A stretch of 64,000 nucleotides of DNA from Cladocopium goreaui (GCA_947184155.2 CAMXCT020001090.1:191501-255500); one strand, 5' to 3'; shown: positions 1 to 9,905, counted from the stretch's first letter. Notes: generated by a model from the letters alone, not told the origin. Numbers and translations: made by a program.

Positions 1-96
1 TGGCTGGCTTTTGCATCGGGGTAGTGGCACGCTTTTTCACAAGGGTACTGGCTGCCTTTCTGGCAGCCTCAGGTGGATCTAGAGGCGGGTCAGTAG

Positions 97-416
97 TCAA
101 CGGTGTTTCCTCTTCACCACCTTCTTTGAAACTTCCCACGCAACCTTCGCTGAAAAGCTTGCTGGTGTCATGGTGCTCGTCTTCAAACCAAATGTTTCCT
201 TCTGGGCTGCGGGTTTCTTCCTAACCTCGACCTTTTCCTCCACATTCCTTTTGGTGGGCTTTGGCCCTGGTACTTGTTTGGACGCCGGCCTCTTGAAAAT
301 CACTGGGTGTGCCACTGACTTTGGTTCAACTACCTTCTCACTGGTCAGGGTGGCCTCTTTCTTGTCCTTGTCCCCCGCCTTTTCAAACTCCACTTTGGTT
401 GCTGGTCTTTTCATAC
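97..416 (-). CDS. Lys/Pro/Ala-rich basic protein, C-terminal exon
   Basis: The exon reads from a CAG acceptor at about 417 (an ATG lies at 414) to a stop at 97. The protein is strongly basic and low in complexity, with repeated KRPA, KRPAS and KKPAA steps (MKRPATK, FKRPASKQ, RKKPAAQKE) and a KKVVKRKHR tail. A further KPA step is readable on the minus strand at the extreme left edge. Such tracts are common in predicted dinoflagellate nuclear proteins and resemble histone-H1-like or HMG-like tails, suggesting nucleic-acid binding, but there is no recognisable folded domain. It is probably the 3' end of a gene whose earlier exons lie at 649-960 and possibly 1273-1776. Function unknown. Confidence 0.5.
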
Positions 417-648
417 CTGGGCTATGGTGACCCTACAGTACCCGTCTTGGATCAAAAACAAAAAGTTGTAAGGTCAAGACTCCCAAGTCGTTTTTTGGTT
501 TGCAGTGGCAGATACTTGAAGATTTTCGTTTTCAAATAAACGACAAATAAAACAAACAGGAATCTATAGATGGGGGGCCCGCCATCATTACAATTCTTGT
601 TATTCCAAAAATGAGCCCCTTTATATAGTATTTGCCCCAACTTGCTGC

Positions 649-960
649 TTAGTAACCACGGGGAGTCTTGGGTGATTCCATGGATCCTGTGCCTTCTGTT
701 CCTGTAGCCCTTTTACCTCGTCCTCTTGCACGCCCTCGCCCCCGTCCTCTTCCATCACCCTTTCCACTGCTGCCTTCGGGACCTTCATCATTGGCCATAG
801 GTGATTGGCCAAGAACGCTTTCCTGACTTTCATTCTGCACTGCTTCTCTTGTTGTTGGGGTCGGCAAAGCGGCTTGGGGTACACTAACACTACGCTGCAA
901 CTGCGAACTTCTCAAAATGTGCCCTTGGATGTCAAAGACACCAACGGCACTGAAAGACAT
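649..960 (-). CDS. RG-rich low-complexity exon, hypothetical
   Basis: Open frame on the minus strand ending at a stop at 649. The N-terminal half is Ser/Gln/Pro-rich. The C-terminal half contains an RG run (GRGRGRGRARGRGKR), then a TGTEGTGSMES segment. RG tracts of this kind bind RNA in many nuclear proteins, but no RRM or other domain accompanies it here. A likely splice acceptor (TTTCAG) lies just inside the ATG, so the true exon may start near 948. It lies between two other minus-strand coding segments and is most likely an internal or terminal exon of the same gene. Confidence 0.4.
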   Translation of the reverse strand: MSFSAVGVFDIQGHILRSSQLQRSVSVPQAALPTPTTREAVQNESQESVLGQSPMANDEGPEGSSGKGDGRGRGRGRARGRGKRATGTEGTGSMESPKTPRGY

Positions 961-1272
961 AGCTTCAGGTTGGACAACTCCCTATGGATTGAACCAAGGC
1001 GCTAGTAGTTTTTGGAGCTGTGTCAAAAACAATCTGACATGTTCATGCTGTATGTCCAAGTATGAGGCATCAAACTGAAATCGTCGAAGACAATACAAAA
1101 GTGGGAGATGCAAAGAGTGTGAACCTAACAGCTAAATGAAACTGTACAGCCAGTGAGCTCAGCTGCACTAAACGTGGACGGTAAGCAACAGCGGTTTCTT
1201 TTGCTCAGCGTCCCCATATGTCCAAAATTCTCGAGGCAGGTTGTGCATGCCCCAATGGAAACCATTATAAAT

Positions 1273-1776
1273 CTACCCTGTCAAACTTTCAATTTCTTTT
1301 TGAATCTCACCCAAAAGGGGTTCCACTCGCAAAATCAAACCATACACGTCCTTGACATGCGTGCTGCACTCTTCTTTGAGAGATTGTATCGCCTCTAAAG
1401 AGATCCTCACGGTAGCTCGAAAATGGTCGGGATCGCGGCAGATCTTTTCTTTCAACTTCTCCCAGTCTTCAGGTGGACCCATCATGGCCTGGACATCATA
1501 GACCCAAGTGGTAAATTCAGAAACGCTACCCTCACCACTCATAGATGCCGTGAAAGTCATGCTGCCCAAAACTGTCAGGAAGCAGACCATGTCCAAAAAG
1601 TCTGCCATATGTCCTGGTGTCGTGGGATCAGCCACCAGAGGAAAGCAGCGAAAGCGCATGGCAAACTCTCGTAGGCATTCATGCTGTCGGGAAGATCGCT
1701 CGGACAAGGTAGGCATACCCAGAAGGTTCAGGAGACCCTGCCATACGGTGAGCACATCAATGTAGGAGAGCGCCAT
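1273..1776 (-). CDS. hypothetical protein, 167 residues
   Basis: Uninterrupted minus-strand frame from an ATG at 1776 to a stop at 1273. It begins MALSYIDVLTVWQGLLNLLG and ends in an amphipathic helical stretch (LRVEPLLGEIQKEIESLTG). A hydrophobic segment around residues 60-80 (DMVCFLTVLGSM) is too broken to call a membrane helix. Codon use is balanced, with no repeats, and it is the best single ORF in the first 2 kb. No family is recognised. It could be a complete small gene or the 5' exon of the gene ending at 97. Confidence 0.45.
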   Translation of the reverse strand: MALSYIDVLTVWQGLLNLLGMPTLSERSSRQHECLREFAMRFRCFPLVADPTTPGHMADFLDMVCFLTVLGSMTFTASMSGEGSVSEFTTWVYDVQAMMGPPEDWEKLKEKICRDPDHFRATVRISLEAIQSLKEECSTHVKDVYGLILRVEPLLGEIQKEIESLTG

Positions 1777-2267
1777 GTAGGAAAGTGTAAATCAAAGTCG
1801 AGATTCAGGCCAAACAAAATTAAAGGGGTCTAAGACTGAGCCACGGCACTACATGGACCAGCCTTCATTTGTTTTGTTGTCCCAGGGCTGTGAAGCTGAT
1901 TCTGAAACCAGTCTTGCTCATTCAAACTGAAACATGCAAAGTTATTTGGTATAGTGATCGTCACAGGTTGTTCCACATGTCGATGTCCAACTGCTGATTC
2001 ATTTTATACCCCTTCTGCGGACCCAATCAAAACGTCCAAAAGCAGCGCGCGCTACCCTACTGTCAAGCCAGTCTCTCTTCTCACCCTGGAAGTCGCAGCA
2101 AAAAAGAAATTGAAATAGGATCAGCATTGAATATGTTCTTGACTCTAACAAAACTGAAAACTCTTCTGAATGGTGTTGGCTTCATATCTGAGAAGTCCTG
2201 GCGGCCAGCAGGTGATGCTACAGGATTGCCGGCATGGGTGCAAGCTCTGGGTGTTGCTGGAAGTAAC
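1777..2267. other. non-coding stretch, nothing recognised
   Basis: No convincing ORF, repeat or RNA was seen between the 167-residue ORF and the first composite repeat. The sequence is ordinary mixed-composition DNA and is probably promoter or intron. Confidence 0.3.
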
Positions 2268-3015
2268 CTCCTCCTCCTTCTCCTCCTCCGCCGGACCTCA
2301 CTGCAAGCTCGTGATCGCAGTGGTCCCCGCCGGACCCGAACAGCAAGCCCAAGATCAGAGTGTTCCCGCGGACCTCAACTGCAAGTGCTAGATGAAAAGT
2401 CCCCGCCGGACCCGAACAGCAAGCCCAGGATCAGAGTGTTCCCCGCCGGACCTCAACTGCAAGTGCCAGATGCAAGGTCCTTGCCGGATCCGAACAGCAA
2501 TGGTCCCCACCGGACCTGAACAGCAAGCCTCCAGGACCAGAGTATGGTTGCTGCCGGACCCGAACAGCAAGCCTCGGATCAAATGGTCCCGGATCTCAAC
2601 TGCAAGCGCTAGATCGCAGTGGTCCCTGCCGGACCCAACTGCAAGCGTTAGATCGCAGTGGTCCCTGCCGGACCTCAACTGCAAGCGCTATAGATCGCAG
2701 TGGTCCCCGACAGACCCGAACAGCAAGCCGCGGATCAGAGTGGTTCCTGCCAGACTTCAACTGCAAGCGCTACATCGCAGTGGTCCCCGCCGGACCCGAA
2801 CAGCAAGCGGCGGGTCAGAGTCGTCCCCGCTGGACCGGAAGAGAGAGAATGCCAGAAGAGAATGTCAGTGGGAATGTCAAAGTAGATGTCAGATAGAATG
2901 CCAGAAAAGATGCCAGATCGAATGCCAGAAAAAATGGCAGATAGAATGTCAGAATAGATATCAGATAGAATGTCAAGTAAAATGTCAGATGGAATATCTG
3001 TCATGGAAGGGATCA
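2268..3015 (+). repeat. composite modular repeat, copy 1
   Basis: Three blocks follow one another. First comes a CTC/CTT pyrimidine run (2268-2294). Then come about 15 degenerate GC-rich units of roughly 36 bp, alternating GATCGCAGTGGTCCC, GCCGGACC and GAACAGCAAGC (2295-2840). Last is a run of 12-bp-like steps AGAATGCCAGA / AGAATGTCAGA (2845-2995), ending in GGGATCACCGGATGTAAA. The same order of blocks occurs at 5086-5515, 11425-11860 and 17750-18820. The open frames crossing it (up to 234 residues) are repeat translations rich in PDPNSKP-like units and are not genes. Confidence 0.8.
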
Positions 3016-3185
3016 CCGGATGTAAAGCAATTGATTCCAAACAAAGTCCGCACACCCCCGAGGTTCCTAAGCAACCGCTGGAAAGATCGGCATTGAACAA
3101 GCACAATGCAGTGGAAAACATTGTGTGAAAATTGACTTTGTCGGCTGGTGATACCAAAAACATTTAATCCTCAAAGTGCTGCCGA

Positions 3186-4321
3186 TCACTGGATTTTCAA
3201 AGGCTTGTTTGCCTTGAGCTGGAGCGAATTTTTGGTAATCATGTGAGGCTTCTGAAGCTTCAACGTGCCCCCAATCCTCTCGAATCGGAATCGGAACACC
3301 GGCAGGATTTGTTGATACCCTGCAGCCTGCGACACAACTTTGGAGAAGATGTTTTTCCCCGTCAAGCGGTCCTGCGGCAAGCATTTGAATCGCATTTTGT
3401 TCTTGTACTGGATATCAAATCCGTCCATCCCCTGTTCCAGATTGGTCTGGGCCTTTCTGGACACGGTCATGTAGCTGACCTTGTGGTCTGTGATGTTTTT
3501 GTCACGTTCACACATCACTAAGAGCTTGTAAAAAGTCACAACCGAGGTTCCACTGCCATCTGTCTTCCAACTGCTTTCGTCCAATTGCACCAGGCTTTTG
3601 TCGCCCAATGGCAAGAGGAAGTCCAATCCTTGTTCTTCTTCAGCAGGAACGTATTGTCCCGTCCCAAATCCTCCCAATTGGGAGTTCTTGGCCACCACCT
3701 TGTCGGTACTAGCAACAAGCCATAGAGACGAATCCTTTGCAAGCACAAGGTCAACCCCGGAAATCTCTGAAGCTACCTTGACTTCCACCCCGGGTGACTC
3801 CTGCAACTTTTCCAGGGATTCCTTTTCTTCACATGGTGGCGAAGTGGGCCCAGCGGTCGTCTCACCTTCTCCCCCACCGCCAGTCTCGGCTGGAGCTTGT
3901 GGAGATTCCACCACATCAATCCCGGAACCAATGAGCTCCATATGCTTGGCATGCAGGGCCTTGTAGTCCTCAGTAATGGTGCCACCTTGCGACAGCCAGA
4001 GCTTGTTCTCGTCGGATTTGATCAGCATCTTCCCACCACTGCGTTCGAGAACTTCAAAAGAAACAGTGTCCAAACTGTTGGCACATGCCGTGCCTCCGGG
4101 CACAGATGCCACTTCGTCAGGTGACAGCTCTGGGGGGTTCAGGCAAATCTTTTGTCCTGCAAACTCTAGCTTTCCTGCAAGCCAATGGTCGACAACTTCT
4201 CTCGTGAGCCTGGCAGCCCCAAACTGGTCCTTGTTGAGAAACCAAATGCTCTGGTAGAAGAGGTTGCATGTGTTGAAGCCGCCCTTCAATTCCTCCTTGG
4301 CTTCTCGCAGGTGGAAAGCCT
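3186..4321 (-). CDS. hypothetical protein, large C-terminal exon
   Basis: Long open frame of about 378 residues ending at a stop at 3186. It has no ATG at its left edge; it probably starts at a CAG acceptor near 4322 (AFHLREAKEELKGG...), so this is a terminal exon. Visible parts are an N-terminal globular region (VDHWLAGKLEFAGQK), an acidic Pro/Gly/Glu linker around residues 140-175 (PAETGGGGEGETTAGP), a mixed central region, and a Lys/Arg-rich tail (FRFRFERIGGTLKLQKP). No catalytic motif or known domain was recognised. Base composition matches neighbouring exons. It is the clearest coding exon in the first 5 kb; its 5' exons may include the GIY-YIG-like exon upstream, but the link is unproven. 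Confidence 0.6.
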
Positions 4322-4329
4322 GAGCTGTG

Positions 4330-4701
4330 GGCCCCAGGGGTAAAGGAATATGAACCAGAAGAAATAATGAATTAAATAATGTTTTGAAATTGTTTGTTAT
4401 GTTTTCCCTCGTCTTTTCGTTATATGCTATATGTTCTTTTCAAAGGGAATGAAGTCGTTGAAGGAACCTCCCAGGCTATCCCGATACAAAAAGAATTAGT
4501 TCACAAACATGTTTTAAAACCATGCTCTTGAACATTAAATTCTGGTTCTGAATGTCTTTCCTTTTTTCCGACTTCCGACTCTGCCTTTTTTGCTGGCTGC
4601 TGATCCTGGTGTTGGTGCTCTAGTCTACTAATTGGAATGCGCTGGGTCTACGAATTCCGAGGCCAATGACAACCCCAAAGCATCGCATAAGGAAGGTTTA
4701 A
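4330..4701. other. intron or spacer, nothing recognised
   Basis: AT-richer DNA between two minus-strand exons. No ORF, repeat or RNA was recognised. The position suggests an intron. Confidence 0.3.
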
Positions 4702-5041
4702 TTAGCTTGCAATCCGTTTTGGTTGCGAGGCATTTGCTGCAACAACATACAAGAAGAATGGGGGTTTATTTTTGGGTTTTCCATCCTTACGTCGCATACC
4801 CTCACCACCAGCTGAAACATTGCGACATTGGGTTGGGGCCTTCTCTCTAAAATAGTCGATGAGAGAAGCTTCCAGAACTTCAATCTGGGCAAGGCTTTGG
4901 CTGGCATGAACGCAACGCATCTCAGAGAAGTTCCCCTTGAAGTAATAGTGGGCCCGAATCTCCAAACACTGAGTGATGCCAATCTTGAACACAGTTAACT
5001 CTGGCCCTCCATACTTAAGACGGATGCGCTCCACTTGTTCC
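4702..5041 (-). CDS. GIY-YIG-like (T5orf172-type) domain exon
   Basis: The exon starts after an AACAG acceptor at about 5042 and ends at a stop at 4702, giving roughly 112 residues. Three short motifs match the layout of GIY-YIG nuclease-like domains: TVFKIGITQCLEIR (the YIG strand and following Arg), a conserved Glu in IEVLEASLIDYF, and CRNVSAGGEGM, corresponding to the Asn and glycine-rich C-terminal motif. The first GIY strand is not in this exon and would have to come from an upstream exon. In known families this fold cleaves DNA or acts as a DNA-binding module. A catalytic role here is inference. Composite repeat copy 2 ends about 45 bp upstream, inside the presumed intron. Confidence 0.5.
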
Positions 5042-5085
5042 TGTTGGAAAATTATTGATGCTAACTGGTTGGAAAAGTAGATTAC

Positions 5086-5515
5086 TTCCAAGTGATTCCC
5101 ACCGTTACACGCTATTCAGAAAGAGTTTCTGACATTCTATCTGACATTCTTTCTAGCAAGTACTCTGACATTCTATCTGACATCTAACTGGCATCTATTC
5201 TGGCATTCTATCTGGCATCTATTCTGGCATTCTATCTGGCATCTATTCTGACATTCTTTCTGGCATCTACTCTGACGTTCTTTCTGCATGTATTCTGGCA
5301 TTCTGACATTTTATTTGGCATCCTCTCTGAAATTCTCTTCTGGCATTCTCTCTGCTCGGGTCCAGGGCCAGCACACAGCGTCCGGAGTTCACGATATGGG
5401 CGCAGCCCACAGCGAAGGGAATGAGGTTCGGGCCCGGCGCAGCCCACAGCGTCCGGAGCTTGCGATATGAGGTTCGGCGACGAGCTGGAGAAGGAGAAGG
5501 AGAAGGAGGAGGAGC
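5086..5515 (-). repeat. composite modular repeat, copy 2
   Basis: Same modules as copy 1, on the minus strand: a GAG/AAG purine run (5485-5515), two GC-rich units built on CAGCCCACAGCG and GTCCGGAGCT (5355-5480), then TCTGGCATTC / TCTGACATTC steps (5128-5350), ending at the shared terminal motif, readable on the minus strand as GGTGGGAATCACTTGGAAG. Confidence 0.75.
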
Positions 5516-5683
5516 TGCACTTGTTGTGTTAAAATCTAGAGGCCTTCACCTGGCAAGGGAGAAAAAATGGAATGGCATTCCAATGTTTGATTTTGACACC
5601 TTTTTGGGGCTCTGATTTGTGCTTTGAAGATGATGTCTTACCAACAATTGTTTTACCAACAACTGTCATGTTTGAACTTCTTA

Positions 5684-6076
5684 CTAAAAGTAGCCATATC
5701 CAATTTCAAACCTTGCTTTGCAGTGCTGCAAGATCCGGCCGGCAGTTGTTGACGGCGCTGTGACTCGAATCGAAAAGCCCAAAGTGGCCGACAGAGATGC
5801 ATGCCAAGCAGGTGGCAAAGGAGCATGAGGGCTCTTCTCATCAAAAGAAATTGCATTTTCTGGGACACACTCAGGCACAGTTTTGGCCTGATGAATCTCA
5901 ACTTTGCGACGTTTTGACGTGCTCTCTCTGTCCGGCGTCTCATCTCCGGAGCTGTCACCGTCATCATGCCATGGAACAATCCCTACTTTTTTGGCTGCCC
6001 GAAAAAATTGTCCGCTGGACAAAGCATTGCTAGGCAGCATAAAATTGCTGGATGGTTTGATCCAAGATTGTTGCAA
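5684..6076 (-). CDS. hypothetical exon with basic patch
   Basis: Open frame ending at a stop at 5684. It contains an acidic stretch (DDGDSSGDE) followed by a likely nuclear localisation patch (TSKRRKVE), then a Pro/Ala-rich part. The frame is presumably the last exon of the minus-strand gene whose exons run upstream to about 10.3 kb. No domain is recognised. The last 40 residues read less well, so the true end may be earlier. Confidence 0.4.
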   Translation of the reverse strand: MQQSWIKPSSNFMLPSNALSSGQFFRAAKKVGIVPWHDDGDSSGDETPDRESTSKRRKVEIHQAKTVPECVPENAISFDEKSPHAPLPPAWHASLSATLGFSIRVTAPSTTAGRILQHCKARFEIGYGYF

Positions 6077-6239
6077 GTCATTATGCTATACAACGCGGGT
6101 TAACTCTGATACCGTGAATCTGGTCAACCCTGTAACCCTGCCCTACGCTAAAGAAAGACAAGTAACCGCAACACCGACATCTTCAACATACGACGTCAGA
6201 TTGACGATGATCAGCGGTTTGATCTTCAAGCTGTAGGAA

Positions 6240-6635
6240 GTCATGGCAAGGAGGCTCCTGAACATGGTAAGCCAACGTTGTTGGCCCTTTTGGGCGCTGG
6301 CAGCTTCAACTGATGGCCTTGTTCGTTCAGCAAACCGTAGGTCATTGTCGGGATCAAGAGCTTCAGGAAGAAGTAGCTCCCTGGAAAGGGGGAGAAGAAT
6401 CTTGTCCTCGGTGAGGGGACGACCAGCGCAACCAAATTCCGAGTTGTTGATCCACGGGTTTTCCTCGTCAAAATCCTTGTTCACCACCAAGCGTCCACTG
6501 CTGAATCTCCTGCTCAAATGGTTCAGCAAAGAAGAGAACACTGTACTGGCTGGTTGATGTGCCCGAACTTTTTCCACAACATTCTGAAACATTATGTCGT
6601 TTGGCTGACCCCAGACAAGTTGTGCGCTAAAATAA
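6240..6635 (-). CDS. hypothetical internal exon
   Basis: Coding-like stretch within a 191-residue frame. The supported part runs from about KKHYYFSAQLVWGQPND to LLAMTS and contains SSLLNHLSRRFSSGRL and PLSRELLLPEALDPDNDLR. The frame outside this part is hydrophobic or low quality and is probably intron. It lies between other minus-strand exons with the same spacing (introns of roughly 100-200 bp). No family is recognised. Confidence 0.45.
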
Positions 6636-6759
6636 TAATGCTTCTTGGTATCAGGGCCCCTCAACAACATGATCTTGGTGATGGCAAAACTTAAATAGTA
6701 AAGTGTAAAGATTGGCAAGGAGGTTTCAACAGCTCACTCCTTCGGGCCGTTTGCGCATC

Positions 6760-7060
6760 CGCAGACGGATGGATGTCAAAGGGCACGATCCACCTGGCAT
6801 CACAGACTTGGCGCAGACCCCAAAGTGTCTGCTGCAAATCGGCTTCTTCGTCGCAAAGACCTCGTTTGGAAGTTTTTTTGGCAGTCTCCGGCAGCTCCAC
6901 CACCCCGACATGGCGGGTAGGGTTGAGATCATTGACGAACTGCATCAGAGTGCAGAGTTCCTCCATCTTCTCTTTCGATTTGGCAAGTGGCACATTCAGA
7001 TCTATGAGCGTGATCATGTGCACATCAGTCTCACGACAGTTGCAGAGGTTGGCCTTAGGG
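6760..7060 (-). CDS. hypothetical internal exon
   Basis: Coding-like part of a 164-residue frame: NCRETDVHMITLIDLNVPLA, a Lys/Glu-rich helix (KSKEKMEELCTLMQFVND), then VGVVELPETAKKTSKRG and a tail rich in Leu, Gln and Asp. The composition is typical of a soluble globular protein. No motif is recognised. The flanking frame on both sides is AT-rich and intron-like. Confidence 0.45.
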
Positions 7061-7229
7061 ATGATGCTAAATGGTTTGAATACACATAAACAAATTATCA
7101 TATTATGAATTATCAACAACAAGTTATACCTGACCTGGAGTGCCGGTGTGGTCTCTATATTATATGTGAAAACAAGCAATCGCATTTTGTAGTGGGATGT
7201 TGTGGGTTGAACAGGCCAGAAGCGGAAAG

Positions 7230-8048
7230 TTAATCATCCTGACAAGTTGCCACAAACTGGCGGTACTCATTGATCTTGAGCTGGCCATGCTCAACTTTCT
7301 CGACCAGCTCGGTGCGCAGGCACTGTTGCATGTAGCTCTGGACGACCCGCTCTCCTTGCTGTGATTGCTCGACTCTCCAAGCCATTTGTTTTCGATGCCG
7401 AAGTGCTTCAAGACGCTTTGGGGCTGCCTGGATTGTTGCTATGATGTCTTGGTCCCTTGCAAGGGCAGCTTGAAAGTATTTCCATTTGACATCACGAAGT
7501 TCCAGCCGTTGTTTTTGAACTTCCATGGTCACGACTTCCTCTTGCTTTTTGGCATTCTCCATGGCAGTCTGCTGTGCCATTGGCAAGAACGAAGCAGCAA
7601 ACTGGTGTGGCCGTTGCTCCAAGACCCCAGCCACTTCGTGGTCCGCTGTGTTGCCAGTCTTGATGGCCAAATCCAACTTGTCAAAAGAGGGGACCCTGGT
7701 GCTCAAGAACTGACGGACTTGCCCATAGAGACAAACCAAATTCCTGAGGCACATGAGGTCTGATTCAGACATCCGGTAGCGACGACGGTCCTGAGCATCT
7801 TCCACTATGGCGGTGGACTTCTCGAAATGAAGTCGAATCCTTTGGAAAAGAATTTCTTGGCAGTCTTCAGTCAAAGGGAGCCCCCAGTCCAAAGTAATGG
7901 TTGCCTCGCCCTCAAGTGGGACCAAGCTTGCAGAGGTTTGGGGAATGCTTGTCAAGTTCACCACTGATTTCAGGTACAACGGTTTCATCATGGATAGGGG
8001 CTCACCCCAAGGTCCGTATTGAAAAGGGTTGTCCTTGAGGGCTATCAA
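7230..8048 (-). CDS. hypothetical exon with coiled coil, about 272 residues
   Basis: The longest clean exon of this gene. The N-terminal third is globular (NPFQYGPWGEPLSMMKPLYL). From about residue 150 onward it is rich in Gln, Glu, Lys, Leu and Ala with heptad-like spacing (AMENAKKQEEVVTMEVQKQR), consistent with a coiled coil. It ends at a stop (FVATCQDD). The frame just upstream (8050-8170) encodes MIDGKKMFAIKHWMELTG and fits the same protein, but in a frame shifted by one base near 8050. That implies an indel, an intron or decay. Function unknown. Confidence 0.6.
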   Translation of the reverse strand: MIALKDNPFQYGPWGEPLSMMKPLYLKSVVNLTSIPQTSASLVPLEGEATITLDWGLPLTEDCQEILFQRIRLHFEKSTAIVEDAQDRRRYRMSESDLMCLRNLVCLYGQVRQFLSTRVPSFDKLDLAIKTGNTADHEVAGVLEQRPHQFAASFLPMAQQTAMENAKKQEEVVTMEVQKQRLELRDVKWKYFQAALARDQDIIATIQAAPKRLEALRHRKQMAWRVEQSQQGERVVQSYMQQCLRTELVEKVEHGQLKINEYRQFVATCQDD

Positions 8049-8049
8049 G

Positions 8050-8170
8050 ACTGGGCACGCGCAGCATCACCTGTCAGCTCCATCCAATGCTTGATGGCAA
8101 ACATTTTTTTGCCGTCAATCATCAAGGATCCGGCTCCGCTTCGGTCCTCGCACGCTTGGAACGCAGGGTA
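8050..8170 (-). CDS. short exon, frameshifted relative to the next exon
   Basis: Minus-strand reading from about PAFQACEDRSGAGS through MIDGKKMFAIKHWMELTG to a stop at about 8050. The next coding segment (LIALKDNPFQYG...) follows directly but in another frame. There is little room for an intron, so a single-base indel near GCGCGTGCCCAGTC is the simplest reading. It is too short to assign a family. Confidence 0.4.
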
Positions 8171-8274
8171 AGTCCATGTGATTGTCACTATTAAAAGTAT
8201 GTATAGGGGTTTAACTTAAAGGCCCTGAAAACTTTACCAGATTATGGGATATATAGGGGGGGCAGCAACTCATT

Positions 8275-8850
8275 GAATTCAATAACATTAAAAGCTATGT
8301 TTTTCACTGTTACGTCCTTGGTCGATGTCCCGCTGGATGCCCCACCGTGAGCTGTGATCTCAGGGTTATTGTTGTAGAGCTGAATGGCATCTTGAAGGCT
8401 CATATGCCTGCCCTGCTTTTTCATGCCCCGTAAGATTTCCGCCCACTCAAACGAGCTGATGGCAAGCTTTTTGCTTTCCACATTCTGGGAAATGATCCGG
8501 CGGATCTGCTCAGTAGCGACATCATTGGTTTGGGTCTTTCGCATGGTTGGAAGGTTCATCAAAGATCTTGCCAAGTTGATCACCCCAGGCTGGGAAAGGT
8601 CTTGTGAATTCTCCTTGGAGCACCTGTAGACCAATCCAATCCAACAAATTGCCGCTGCAAGACCCCGCATCCCACCGTCATCGAACTGGAACTCACCCAC
8701 CCGCCAGTCAACCTCACCCTCACCAGTCTCCATCTGGGTGTCATCATCCACAGGCATTCGAAGTCCAAGGGATTCACCCTGCAGACAGAGTGTAGCTGGG
8801 GCGCTATCGTTGAAAAGAAAACCTTTGGATTGGACATAATAGGTAAATGC
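8275..8850 (-). CDS. hypothetical internal exon, about 190 residues
   Basis: Well-formed coding segment within a 226-residue frame. It has an acidic region (MPVDDDTQMETGEGEVDWR), a hydrophobic helix (GLAAAICWIGLVYRCS), a Lys/Arg/Glu-rich helical part (EQIRRIISQNVESKKLAISS) and a Gly/Ser/Thr-rich end. The frame runs into intron-like sequence on both sides. It is likely part of the same gene as the neighbouring minus-strand exons. No family is recognised. Confidence 0.5.
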
Positions 8851-9014
8851 TAATTGTAATTTGAGCAGTAGACATATTAACTGATTGTAGTTCAGGGCCC
8901 CGTTTATTACATACACCTTCAATCTAATGATAAGGCATCAAACCGTTGCTGTCATCTTTGCAGCTGACTGATCATTCCAAGAAATTGAGAAATCTTCCAG
9001 CAGCAAGGAGGGCG

Positions 9015-9385
9015 GGCGAGGTATTCCGGTTTGGGGGGGCGGCGAGGTATTCCAGTTTGGGGGGGCGGCGAGGTATTCCGGTTTGGGGGGGCGGCGAGGT
9101 ATTCCGGTTTGGGGGGGCGGCGAGGTATTCCCGGTTTGTTGGGGGGCGGCGCGGCGAGGTAGGGGGGGCGGCGAGGTATTCCGGTTTGGGGGGGCGGCGA
9201 GGTATTCCGGTTCGGAGAGGGGCGGCGAGGTATTCCGGTTTGGGGGGGCGGCGAGCTCTTCCTGGAAGAGCGCTCCACCCCCAGGGTGTTGGTGCCCATC
9301 CCAAAACCTTCGGGGAGGGGCGGCGAGGTATTCCGGTTCGGGGGGGCGGCGAGCTCTTCCTGGAAGAGCTCTCCACCCCCAGGGT
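9015..9385. repeat. G-rich minisatellite, about 26-bp unit
   Basis: About ten copies of a unit built on GAGGTATTCCGGTTTGGGG plus a GGGGCGGC spacer, with G-runs of 6-7 that could form G-quadruplexes. The last units merge into GAGCTCTTCCTGGAAGAGC palindromes and a CCCCCAGGGTGT segment repeated at about 9275 and 9376. It lies between two minus-strand exons, so it is probably intronic. Arg/Gly/Pro-rich ORFs across it are repeat artefacts. Confidence 0.85.
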
Positions 9386-9489
9386 GTCAGTGCCCATCCC
9401 AAAACCTTCGGTGCCCATCCCAAAAGCTGTTTGGATCTTCGCTGGACAAATATCTCTCCACTTTGTGGTTTATATTTTTTTGGAAAAGC

Positions 9490-9648
9490 GGAGAGCTCTT
9501 CCTAGAACAGCTCTCCACCCCTTACTTTACTGTAAGTATTGGTTTCCCCTAGATGTACCTTATATAGGTAGTATTCCTGGATTGGGGCTTACTCTGTGCT
9601 ATTGGGTTTACAATAGAGGGCGGAGAGCTGTTCTAGGAAGAGCTCTCC
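9490..9648. repeat. perfect 27-bp inverted repeat with 105-bp spacer
   Basis: GGAGAGCTCTTCCTAGAACA... at 9490-9516 is the exact reverse complement of 9622-9648. Each arm is itself partly palindromic (GAGCTCTTCC / GGAAGAGCTC). Related single palindromes occur at about 9254 and 9351 in the neighbouring minisatellite. Confidence 0.9.
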
Positions 9649-9699
9649 ACTTTGAAAGTTGAATGAAGTTGTCAAAGCGGAGAGGTATTTCCTTGACGC

Positions 9700-9905
9700 T
9701 GTGTCCATCCCACCCTTACCGACTGTGAATCGCTGACCTCACGCCACCCAGCCAAAGCGATTGACTTTGCGATGTCAAGTACCGTCGCCGCGTCAGGGGG
9801 TCTCCAAAAGGAATCCAGGCTAAAGTCCCAATGCAGCACAGAGGTGGTAGTCCAGGCACCAGGCTGTGGAGGGAAGTCCTGCGAAGCAAGTATGGAACCA
9901 GTCAA
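9700..9905 (-). CDS. hypothetical internal exon
   Basis: Coding-like minus-strand segment: FPPQPGAWTTTSVLHWDF, SLDSFWRPPDAATVLDIA and KSIALAGWREVSDSQS. It follows the 9961-10336 segment on the same strand and precedes the G-rich intron. The Trp and Pro content and balanced codons argue for real coding. No family is recognised. Confidence 0.4.

Noticed and set aside
2127..3100. 234-residue plus-strand frame with PDPNSKP-like repeats
   Set aside because: It is composite repeat copy 1; the same DNA motifs appear in copy 3 in different frames.
5101..5350. CRISPR-like regular spacing of short repeats
   Set aside because: Units are 10-12 bp and contiguous with no unique spacers; part of the composite repeat in a eukaryotic context.
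8938..9662. Arg/Gly-rich and Pro-rich frames of up to 238 residues
   Set aside because: Translations of the G-rich minisatellite in all frames and both strands.
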